Origin: DATDAH01 sp963845425
Lineage (GTDB): Bacteria; Actinomycetota; Acidimicrobiia; Acidimicrobiales; DATDAH01
DNA length: 64,000 nt
NCBI GenBank assembly: GCA_963845425.1
Contig: CAWJSC010000003.1
Coordinates: forward strand, 1-64,000
Direction: 5' to 3'
Shown: piece after piece, positions 1 through 7,309 of the stretch
How the letters are laid out: each line of letters starts with the position of its first letter
Position numbering within the stretch: position 1 is the stretch's first letter
Position numbers and translations under genes: made by a program
Notes under the pieces: model-generated
Seen by the model: the letters and a program-made list of their open reading frames with translations, nothing else
Told to the model about the DNA's origin: nothing
Database searches by the model: none

Positions 1-24
1 GGCTCCTCGTTCGTCTCCGGTGGG

Positions 25-756
25 TCACCTCGGCAACAGGCTCGGGTCGGCCCGGAGCTCGCGGCGGGCCGCGGCCTCCCAGAAGCCGAGGAAGCCCTCG
101 CCGTCGCCCCGCTCGAAGAACCCGAGCACACCGGGCGGCAGCTCCTCGCCACCGCCTCCGACCTCGGTCAGCCAGGCCGACCGGCAGCGCTGCTCGAAGG
201 CCACGCACCGCTGATGGGCGGCGCGGATGGAGGCACCGAGGACGAAGACCCCGTGGTGGGCGAGCACGGCCAGCTCGGCGTCGCCCATGGCCGCGATCGC
301 CTTGGCCGCGTTCGACGGGTCGTTGACCGCCCCCCCGTACTCGTCGACCAGCGCCGCCGTCCCGCCGCCCAGGACCGAGCTCTGGTCGTACCGGCCGGGG
401 AGGCGGCCTAGGTCGGCCCAGACCGTGCCCCACCGGGGGTGGTGGTGGACCGCCACCTGCACGTCGGGCCGGGCCCGGTGCAGCTCGAGGTGCAGAGGGA
501 TGCCCAGTGGCACCGGCCAGTCGCCCTCGACCACGTTGCCCTCGAGGTCGATGCGGATCACGTCTTGCGGCCGGAACTCCTCCCAGGTCAGCAGCCAGGG
601 GTTGCAGAGCAGGGTGCCGTCGCCCTGGTTCACCGTGATGTGGCCGGCCAGGTGGTCGTCGTAGCCCTCCCGCCACAGGGTCCGGGCGAACAGGACCATC
701 TCGGTGCGGATGTCCAGTTCGGGCAGGAGCCGGTCGGCGGTTGGTTCGAAATCCAT
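25..756 (-). CDS. class II aldolase/adducin family protein
   Basis: A 243-residue class II aldolase/adducin-fold protein of ordinary length for the family. Relatives bind a divalent metal and cleave or epimerise small sugar phosphates, but many actinobacterial paralogues have no assigned substrate. A His triad at residues 104-106 and a His pair at 167-168 match the metal ligands. The segment that carries the catalytic Glu in fuculose aldolase (Pro-Ser-Ser-Glu) reads Pro-Leu-Gly-Ile here at about 83-86, so the acid appears to be missing and true aldolase activity is doubtful. The ATG start lies only 30 bp from the divergent SDR gene, so the two promoters must share sequence. Family call is firm; the reaction is unknown. 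Confidence 0.88.
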   Translation of the reverse strand: MDFEPTADRLLPELDIRTEMVLFARTLWREGYDDHLAGHITVNQGDGTLLCNPWLLTWEEFRPQDVIRIDLEGNVVEGDWPVPLGIPLHLELHRARPDVQVAVHHHPRWGTVWADLGRLPGRYDQSSVLGGGTAALVDEYGGAVNDPSNAAKAIAAMGDAELAVLAHHGVFVLGASIRAAHQRCVAFEQRCRSAWLTEVGGGGEELPPGVLGFFERGDGEGFLGFWEAAARRELRADPSLLPR

Positions 757-786
757 GTCAGCGGATCGAGTCTAGATTCACCGCCC

Positions 787-1539
787 GTGGGGGTTCGTCT
801 CGAGGGCAAGGTCGCGATCGTCACCGGCGCGGCGCGCGGCCAGGGCGAGGCCGAGGCCCGGCTCTTCGCCGCCGAGGGGGCCAAGGTCGTGCTCACCGAC
901 GTCCTCCCCGCCGAGGTCGAGGCCGTGGCCGCCGACCTCGGCGACGCCGCGGTCGCCCTGACCCACGACGTCAGCGACGTGGCCGGCTGGGCGAAGGTGG
1001 TCACCACGGCCGTCGACCGCTTCGGCCGGCTCGACGTCCTGGTGAACAACGCCGCCATCCACTGGATCCGGGCCCTGGTCGACGAGGACCCCGCCGCCCT
1101 CGAGCACCTGCTGCGGGTCAACCTCATCGGGCCCTACGTCGGCATGCAGGCCGTGGTCGAGCCGATGCGCGCCCGCGGCGGTGGCTCGATCGTGAACATC
1201 TCGTCGTTCGCGGGTCTGTCCGGGGCGTGGGGCCACAGCGCCTACGGCGCCTCCAAGTGGGCGCTCCGGGGCATCACCAAGACCGCCGCCATCGAGCTGG
1301 GGCCGCTGGGGATCCGGGTCAACTCGGTGCACCCGGGGCCCATCGACACCGCCATGCTGCCGGTGCCCGCCGACGCCCCGATGTTCACCGCCTACCCCCT
1401 CGGACGGGCCGGCACGGCCGAGGAGGTCGCCGAAGCCGTCCTGTTCCTGGCCTCCGACGCCTCCTCGTACCTGACCGGCGCCGAGCTGGCCGTCGACGGC
1501 GGTCTGGCCGCCGGGACCGTGCCTAGAGTCACCCGCTGA
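787..1539 (+). CDS. SDR family NAD(P)-dependent oxidoreductase
   Basis: A classical short-chain dehydrogenase of 250 residues that oxidises or reduces an alcohol/ketone with NAD(P). The cofactor motif TGAARGQG is at 13-20, NNAA at 87-90, and the catalytic Ser139/140, Tyr153 and Lys157 (YGASK) are present. It resembles 3-alpha/3-beta-hydroxysteroid dehydrogenase-type SDRs, but that does not fix the substrate. I chose the GTG at 787 because the Rossmann fold begins six residues later and the longer upstream frame overlaps the divergent gene. Its stop overlaps the ATG of the next gene by one base (TGATG), so the esterase is translationally coupled to it. Confidence 0.9.
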   Translation: MGVRLEGKVAIVTGAARGQGEAEARLFAAEGAKVVLTDVLPAEVEAVAADLGDAAVALTHDVSDVAGWAKVVTTAVDRFGRLDVLVNNAAIHWIRALVDEDPAALEHLLRVNLIGPYVGMQAVVEPMRARGGGSIVNISSFAGLSGAWGHSAYGASKWALRGITKTAAIELGPLGIRVNSVHPGPIDTAMLPVPADAPMFTAYPLGRAGTAEEVAEAVLFLASDASSYLTGAELAVDGGLAAGTVPRVTR

Positions 1540-2459
1540 TGCCCCCCTCCGAGACCGTCCAACTCTTCATCGACGCCCTTGCCGGCACGTTCCCCGACGT
1601 CGGGGGCGACTGCCTCGACCCGGTCGAGGCCCGCCGCATCCTCGCCGAACGGCCCGAGATCCCGCTCCCGCCCATCGAGGTGGCCTCGGTCGAGGACACC
1701 ACGATCCCCGGCCCGGCGGGTGACGTGCCCGTGCGGATCTACACCCCCGACACCGTGACCGCGGATCCCGCAGTGATCGTCTTCGCCCACGGTGGGGGCT
1801 GGGCTCTCTGTGGCCTCGACACCCATGACCGCACGACCCGACGGCTGGCCAAGGAGCTCGGCGCCGTCGTCGTGTCCGTCGACTACCGGCTGGCCCCCGA
1901 GGCCCGGTGCCCGGCGGCCGCCGAGGACGCGTACGCCGCCACCGTCTGGGCCCAGGAGCACCACCGCCCGCGGAAGCTGGTCGTCGCCGGGGACTCGGCG
2001 GGCGGGAACGTGTCCGCCGTCGTGGCCCTCATGGCCCGGGACCGGAGCGGACCCGCCATCGACCACCAGCTCCTCGTCTACCCGGTCACCGACCACGCCA
2101 TGGACAGCCCGTCCTACACCGAGAACGCCACCGGCTACTTCCTGACCGGCACCCACATGGCCTGGTACTGGGAGCAGTACCTCGGCCCCGACGGCGACGG
2201 GAGCCATCCCTACGCCAGTCCGATCCGGGCCGACGACCTGTCCGGCCTGCCCCCGGCCACGGTGCTCACCGCCGAGTTGGACCCGTTGCGGGACGAGGGC
2301 GAGGCCTACGCCGCGGCACTGGCGGCCGCCGGCACCCCCACCGAGGCGATGCGGGCCGACGGGCTCTTCCACGGGTTCTTCGGCCTCGACGAGTTCCTGC
2401 CCGAGGCGGCCGCCCCGATGGACTGGACCCTCGGCCGCCTGCGCGACGCCCTGGCCTGA
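1539..2459 (+). CDS. alpha/beta hydrolase, HSL-type esterase
   Basis: A 306-residue carboxylesterase of the hormone-sensitive-lipase family. The oxyanion-hole motif HGGG is at residues 84-87 and the nucleophile elbow GDSAGG at 151-156 (Ser153). Asp248 (in LDPLRDEG) and His278 (GLFHGF) complete the triad. No signal peptide is visible, so it should act in the cytoplasm on short acyl esters or lactones. It is coupled to the SDR upstream and followed 49 bp later by a P450, which suggests oxidation, ester or lactone cleavage and further oxidation of one hydrophobic substrate. Confidence 0.92.
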   Translation: MPPSETVQLFIDALAGTFPDVGGDCLDPVEARRILAERPEIPLPPIEVASVEDTTIPGPAGDVPVRIYTPDTVTADPAVIVFAHGGGWALCGLDTHDRTTRRLAKELGAVVVSVDYRLAPEARCPAAAEDAYAATVWAQEHHRPRKLVVAGDSAGGNVSAVVALMARDRSGPAIDHQLLVYPVTDHAMDSPSYTENATGYFLTGTHMAWYWEQYLGPDGDGSHPYASPIRADDLSGLPPATVLTAELDPLRDEGEAYAAALAAAGTPTEAMRADGLFHGFFGLDEFLPEAAAPMDWTLGRLRDALA

Positions 2460-2470
2460 CGCTCGTTGCT

Positions 2471-2504
2471 GACGAACTGAATCCCGGTTCAGAGTAGGTT
2501 CGTC
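2471..2504. promoter_or_regulatory. nested inverted repeat upstream of P450 gene
   Basis: The gap between esterase and P450 contains two nested inverted repeats. The outer arms are GACGAAC (2471-2477) and GTTCGTC (2498-2504). The inner arms are CTGAA and TTCAG (2477-2492, CTGAATCCCGGTTCAG). The structure ends five bases before the P450 ATG, so it could be a repressor operator or an mRNA hairpin masking the ribosome site. The inverted repeats are seen directly; the function is inferred. Confidence 0.4.
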
Positions 2505-2508
2505 GTCC

Positions 2509-3714
2509 ATGACCACGGTCGAGACACCGGTCGAGGACCTCTACTGGGACCCCTTCGACACCGAGATCGACGCCAACCCGTACGGGATCTGGAAGCGGAT
2601 GCGGGACGAGGCCCCCGTGTACCGCAACGACCGCCACGACTTCTGGGCCCTCTCGCGCTACGAGGACGTCGAGGCCGCGCACCGGGACCCGGCGACGTTC
2701 TCGTCCGCGCAGGGCACGGTCCTGGAGATCATGGGCCCGGGGATGGCCCCCCAGAACATGATGATCTTCCTCGACCCGCCGGAGCACGGCCGGTTGCGGA
2801 CACTCGTCTCCCGGGCGTTCACGCCCCGGCGCATCGAGAGCCTCGAGCCCCACATCCGGGAGCTGTGTGCCCAGCTGCTCGACCCCCACGTCGGTGGTGA
2901 CGGCTTCGACTTCGTCGAGGACTTCGGCGCCCAACTCCCGTCGATGGTCATCTCCGAGCTGCTCGGCGTGCCCGACGACCAGCGGGAGGAGGTACGCCAT
3001 GCCATCGACGACACCTTCCACATCGAGCCCGGTGTCGGCATGGTCAACGACTTCGCGATGGAGGCCCGCATCCGGCTCTGGGGACACCTCAACGCGATCA
3101 TCGAAGACCGTCGGGCGCACCCCCGCGACGACATGATCACCGACCTGATCCGGGCCGAGGTGGACGAGGACGGCACGACCCGGCGCCTGACCGACGACGA
3201 GACGAACGCGTTCGTGAACCTGCTGGTCAGCGCGGGCACCGAGACCGTGGCCCGCCTCCTGGGCTGGGCGGCGATCCTGCTCGACCGCCATCCCGACCAG
3301 CGGGCCGAGCTGGCGGCCGACGCCGGGCTGCTGCCCAACGCCGTGGAGGAGCTGCTGCGCTACGAGGCCCCGTCACCGGTCCAGGGCCGCTGGACCACCC
3401 GGGAGGTCGAGCTCCACGGCACCACGATCCCGAAGCACAGCAAGGTTCTCCTGCTCACCGGCTCGGCCGGCCGGGACGAGCGCGAGTACCCCGGCGGCGA
3501 GCGCTTCGACATCCACCGGACCTTCGCCAACCACGTGTCGTTCGGCTACGGGATCCACTTCTGCATCGGGGCCGCCCTCGCCCGCATGGAGGGGCGCATC
3601 GCCCTCGAGGAGGTGCTGGCCCGCTTCCCGGACTGGCAGGTCGACCACGACGCGACCGTGCGCCTGCACACCAGCACCGTGCGCGGTTGGATCAACGTCC
3701 CCGTCTCGGTCTGA
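2509..3714 (+). CDS. cytochrome P450
   Basis: A soluble bacterial P450 of 401 residues, the usual length. The I-helix oxygen-activation motif AGTET is near 242-246, the ExxR motif (ELLR) near 281-284, and the haem-binding loop FGYGIHFC ends at Cys352. It would hydroxylate a hydrophobic substrate using electrons from a ferredoxin and reductase, neither of which is encoded nearby. Its N-terminus, a Trp-Asp-Pro-Phe motif followed by NPYGIWKRMRDEAP, is like the CYP125/CYP142-type group of sterol and terpenoid hydroxylases. That subfamily placement is by eye only. It is the last gene of the SDR-esterase-P450 set. Confidence 0.95.
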   Translation: MTTVETPVEDLYWDPFDTEIDANPYGIWKRMRDEAPVYRNDRHDFWALSRYEDVEAAHRDPATFSSAQGTVLEIMGPGMAPQNMMIFLDPPEHGRLRTLVSRAFTPRRIESLEPHIRELCAQLLDPHVGGDGFDFVEDFGAQLPSMVISELLGVPDDQREEVRHAIDDTFHIEPGVGMVNDFAMEARIRLWGHLNAIIEDRRAHPRDDMITDLIRAEVDEDGTTRRLTDDETNAFVNLLVSAGTETVARLLGWAAILLDRHPDQRAELAADAGLLPNAVEELLRYEAPSPVQGRWTTREVELHGTTIPKHSKVLLLTGSAGRDEREYPGGERFDIHRTFANHVSFGYGIHFCIGAALARMEGRIALEEVLARFPDWQVDHDATVRLHTSTVRGWINVPVSV

Positions 3715-3747
3715 GTCGAGGTCGGGGCCGGCGATCACGCCGGGATA

Positions 3748-3770
3748 GTTTCCGAACTACCATCGGAAAC
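3748..3770. promoter_or_regulatory. inverted repeat upstream of the ABC binding-protein gene
   Basis: A perfect 8-bp inverted repeat, GTTTCCGA (3748-3755) and TCGGAAAC (3763-3770), is separated by seven bases. It lies 24 bp before the start codon of the transporter binding-protein gene and just after the P450 stop. Size and spacing fit a TetR-type operator, but a weak hairpin is also possible. No regulator gene is adjacent. Confidence 0.4.
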
Positions 3771-3794
3771 GTCACCGGTCACCGGGGGGAAACG

Positions 3795-5102
3795 ATGGCT
3801 CGTCACCGATGGATCGTCGCGCTGTGCGCACTGGCCCTGCTCGGGGGCGCCTGCAGCAGTGAGGCCGCCGACGAGAGCGGCGCGTCCGGTGACCCGGGCG
3901 ACAGCGGCACCCCGATCCCGGGCGTGACCGACGACACGATCAACATCTCGTTCATCGGCGCCGACTTCGCCGCCCTGGCCGAAGCCGGCCTGGCCCCCGA
4001 CCTGGGCGACATGACCGTCACCATCCCCGCCCTCGTGGACGACATCAACGAGAACGGCGGCATCGGCGGGCGGCAGGTCGAACTGACCATCGACCTCGTC
4101 GACGGCACCGGTGGCCCCGACGTCGGGCGGGCGGCGTGCATCAAGGCGACCGAGGAGGACGACGCCGCCGTGGTGATCGTCTCCCCCGCCATCAGCCGGG
4201 ACATCGTCCGTTGCACCGCGGTCCAGCAGGGCACCGTCACCATCGGCATGCCGGGGTGGGACGATCCAATCTACGAGGAGGCCGACGGCCGGCTGTTCAG
4301 CATCGGCTCCCAGACCTCGATGGGGACCTACCGCAACACCGCGGTCTGGGCCGACGTGCTCGACCAGGCCGGCGAGCTGGAGGGCAAGACGATCGGCGTG
4401 GTGACCAGCGAGGACTTCGCGGCGCTGGCGGCCGGCACCGAGGAGTCCCTCGTGCCGCACCTCGGGGAGCTCGGGTACGAGGTCGTCGAGTTCGCCAGCC
4501 TCCCCTGCCCGGAGGGCGACACCGACTGCGAGCAGCACGAGCCCACGATGCAGACGTTCAAGGACGCCGGCGTCGACCTCGTGTTCATGAACGCCGGCGC
4601 GCTGGCCGGTCCGGCCATCCTGGCCGCCGCGACCAGCCTCGACTACCACCCGCAGTGGGTCACGTGCTGCAACAGCATCACCGACACGGTCGTCCAGTTC
4701 GCTGAGGGCTCCTTCGACCAGCTCGACGGCACCTTCGGCGTGAGCACGACCTTCTCGGAACGCTCCGAGGAGGCCGAGACCTGCAACCAGACCGTGCGGG
4801 ACCGGACCGACGAGGACTACGACACGCCGTCGGACGCCTACGGCTTCACCGGCGTCAACTGCATCGCCATGCTCGCCCTGCGTGACGCGATGGACAGCAT
4901 CGACGGGACCGTCACCGAGACGGCCCTCATCGAGGCCATCGAGGGCCTCGGGTCCGTCCCGTCCCTCGAGGCCGGCGTGACCGGCTCGCTCGGCCCCGAC
5001 AAGCACGACGCCGGCGACTACGTCTTCCTCGCCCAGTTCACGACCGAAGCCGGCGAGTACCTCCCGGTCGATGACGAGGAACCCATCGAGGCCCCGGCCT
5101 GA
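3795..5102 (+). CDS. ABC transporter substrate-binding lipoprotein, Liv type
   Basis: A 435-residue periplasmic-binding-protein-like lipoprotein (Peripla_BP_6 fold). It would capture the substrate outside the membrane for the transporter encoded by the next two genes. The N-terminus is a lipoprotein signal, MARHRWIVALCALALLGGAC, with the lipid-modified Cys at 20. A low-complexity Ser/Gly/Asp linker and the domain start (GVTDDTINISFIGADF) follow. I chose ATG 3795 because of the purine-rich GGGGGGAAAC just upstream and because it gives a clean signal peptide. Family members bind branched-chain amino acids, amides, urea or aromatic acids; the ligand here is unknown. The stop is 14 bp from the downstream GTG. 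Confidence 0.92.
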   Translation: MARHRWIVALCALALLGGACSSEAADESGASGDPGDSGTPIPGVTDDTINISFIGADFAALAEAGLAPDLGDMTVTIPALVDDINENGGIGGRQVELTIDLVDGTGGPDVGRAACIKATEEDDAAVVIVSPAISRDIVRCTAVQQGTVTIGMPGWDDPIYEEADGRLFSIGSQTSMGTYRNTAVWADVLDQAGELEGKTIGVVTSEDFAALAAGTEESLVPHLGELGYEVVEFASLPCPEGDTDCEQHEPTMQTFKDAGVDLVFMNAGALAGPAILAAATSLDYHPQWVTCCNSITDTVVQFAEGSFDQLDGTFGVSTTFSERSEEAETCNQTVRDRTDEDYDTPSDAYGFTGVNCIAMLALRDAMDSIDGTVTETALIEAIEGLGSVPSLEAGVTGSLGPDKHDAGDYVFLAQFTTEAGEYLPVDDEEPIEAPA

Positions 5103-5116
5103 CCGGAGCAGGGACC

Positions 5117-7309
5117 GTGACCGGCGACGAGGAGGACGGGCGGGGCCTGGCCGCGGTCGTCCTGGAGGAGGAGGCCCGGCGCGAGGCCACCCGCGCCCCG
5201 ACCGCGGCCGTCGTCCTCCCCGACGACCTCCTGCCCGGGGTCGGCGAGGGCGAGGCGATGCCCCTGCGGGAGGCGCTGCACGTCGGCGGATGGGCAACCG
5301 TGGTCACCATCGGCCTGGCGGGGGCCGTGGTCGGCTTCGACAACACCGCCCTCGCCGTGCTCAGCCCGGACATCCAGGACACCCTGGGCGCGAGCGACGC
5401 CGTCATGGGCGCCATCGCCGGCGCCGGTGGGGTCCTCTTCCTCCTCGGCTCCGTGCCGATCAGCAGCCTGGCCGACCGGCTGCCCCGGACCCGGATCGCC
5501 GCGACCTGCGTCGCCCTGTGGTCCCTGCTCATCGCGGCCACCGGCCTGGTCCAGAACGCCTTCTCCCTCTTCCTCACCCGGGTCGGGGCCGGTCTGGCCC
5601 AGTCCTATGAGCTGCCGGTCAACGGGCCGGTCCTGATCGACGCGTATCCCATCGAGGCCCGCAGCCGGATCTTCGGCCTGTCGTTCTCCTTCCAGCTCGG
5701 CGGGTTCATCCTCGCCCCCCTCCTGGCGGGCGGAATCGCCGCGCTGGTCGGCGGGCCCGAGGCCTGGCGCTGGGCCTTCTTCGTCATCGCCGCCCTCGCC
5801 ATCCCGATCGCCCTCGCCCTGGCCCGCCTGCCCGAGCCCCGTCGGGGCCGCGGCGAGATGCAGGCCGTCCTGGGCGAGGAGCTCGACGACCGCGATGAGC
5901 TGCCCATCTCGCTGAGCGTGGCCTTCGAGCGCCTGCGCACCATCAAGTCGTTCCACTTCTTCCTGCTGGGCATGGCCAGCCTCGGCCTCGCCCTGTTCAG
6001 CCTCCCCCTGTTCCTCAACCTCTTCCTGGAGGAAGAGCTCGGTCTCGACGCGTTCGAACGGGGCGTGTTCACCTCGCTGACCTACCTCCCGGCCATCGCC
6101 GCCATCACCGTCGCCGCCCGGAACAGCGACCGTCTGTTCCGCCGCAGCCCGCCGGGCGCCGTGATGCTCATGGGCGGCCTGGTCGCCGGCTTCGGGATCT
6201 TCGTCGCCCTGGCCCTGCTCATGCCCAACGTGGTCCTCGTCGGGATCGTCCTCTCGATCGGGATCGCCATGGCCCGGGCGGCGTTCACCGTCGTGTTCGC
6301 CACGACCGCCGCGGTCCTCCCCTACCGACTGCGGTCGCGGGGCACGGCGATGGTCGGCGTCTACCTGTTCTGCTTCGGCGGGTTCTTCGGCGCCGTCCTC
6401 ACCGGGCTGCTGAGCGACGCCATCGGGCGGCAGGCCGCGGTCATCGTGGTCGTGCTCCCGTCGAGCCTGATCGGCGGCGCCCTCATGGCCTACGGCGCCC
6501 GCTACATCCGCGGCGACATCTCCCGCTGTGTCGAGGAGCTCCAGGAGGAGCAGGAGGAACTGGCTCGACGCCGGGGGGTCGACGGCGAGCCGCCGGTGGT
6601 GCAGGTCCGCAACCTGGACTTCGCCTACGGCACCGTTCAGGTGCTCTTCGACGTCGGCCTCGACGTCCACCGCGGTGAGACCGTCGCCCTCCTGGGCACG
6701 AACGGCGCAGGGAAGTCCACCCTCCTGCGGGTCATCAGCGGCCTGGGCGTGCCCCGACGCGGCGTGGTCCGGCTCAACGGGCGCACGGTCACCTACGCCG
6801 ACCCCGAGGTCCGCGTGAAGATCGGCATCGTCCAGCTGATGGGCGGCAAGGCCACCTTCCCGTCGCTCAGCGTGCGGGACAACCTGCGCACGGCCGGGTA
6901 CCTCTACCGGGGCGACGACCTGGAGCGGCGCGTCGAGCAGGCGTTGGCCCGGTTCCCCGCCCTGGCCGAGCGGGGGCGGGCCCGGGCCGGCGACCTGTCG
7001 GGTGGTCAGCAGCAGATGCTGGCGTTGGCCATGGCGCTGATCCACGAGCCCGAGGTGCTGGTCATCGACGAGCTCTCCCTGGGGCTGGCCCCGATCGTCG
7101 TCCAGGACCTCCTGACCACCGTGCGGGGGCTGAAGGACCAGGGCCAGACGATGATCATCGTCGAGCAGTCACTCAACATGGCCCGGGCCGTGGCGGACCG
7201 GGCGCTGTTCATGGAGAAGGGCACGGTCCGCTTCGACGGCCCGATCGCCGACCTGGTGGACCGCGACGACCTCGCCCGGGCCGTGTTCCTGGGCGGCACC
7301 GAGGCATGA
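5117..7309 (+). CDS. MFS permease fused to LivF-type ABC ATPase
   Basis: A 730-residue fusion. Residues about 55-460 form a major facilitator permease with many hydrophobic helices and a motif-A-like loop SLADRLPRTRI near 117. Residues about 494-725 form an ABC ATPase of the LivF class: Walker A NGAGKST near 530, signature LSGGQQQ near 627, Walker B VLVIDELSLGLAP. A charged Glu-rich linker (RCVEELQEEQEELARRR) joins them. In canonical systems LivF is a separate soluble ATPase, so here a secondary carrier is tied covalently to it. The GTG start follows GAGCAGGGA. The stop overlaps the next ATG (ATGA), so subunit production is coupled. Both halves keep intact motifs, which argues for a functional fusion. 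Confidence 0.92.
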   Translation: MTGDEEDGRGLAAVVLEEEARREATRAPTAAVVLPDDLLPGVGEGEAMPLREALHVGGWATVVTIGLAGAVVGFDNTALAVLSPDIQDTLGASDAVMGAIAGAGGVLFLLGSVPISSLADRLPRTRIAATCVALWSLLIAATGLVQNAFSLFLTRVGAGLAQSYELPVNGPVLIDAYPIEARSRIFGLSFSFQLGGFILAPLLAGGIAALVGGPEAWRWAFFVIAALAIPIALALARLPEPRRGRGEMQAVLGEELDDRDELPISLSVAFERLRTIKSFHFFLLGMASLGLALFSLPLFLNLFLEEELGLDAFERGVFTSLTYLPAIAAITVAARNSDRLFRRSPPGAVMLMGGLVAGFGIFVALALLMPNVVLVGIVLSIGIAMARAAFTVVFATTAAVLPYRLRSRGTAMVGVYLFCFGGFFGAVLTGLLSDAIGRQAAVIVVVLPSSLIGGALMAYGARYIRGDISRCVEELQEEQEELARRRGVDGEPPVVQVRNLDFAYGTVQVLFDVGLDVHRGETVALLGTNGAGKSTLLRVISGLGVPRRGVVRLNGRTVTYADPEVRVKIGIVQLMGGKATFPSLSVRDNLRTAGYLYRGDDLERRVEQALARFPALAERGRARAGDLSGGQQQMLALAMALIHEPEVLVIDELSLGLAPIVVQDLLTTVRGLKDQGQTMIIVEQSLNMARAVADRALFMEKGTVRFDGPIADLVDRDDLARAVFLGGTEA

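Noticed and set aside
5018..7045. Long open frame on the strand opposite the MFS-LivF gene
   Set aside because: Its translation is Gln/Gly/Asp/Glu-rich and lacks any fold signature. It is the usual antisense shadow of a GC-rich gene whose sense strand has clear domains.
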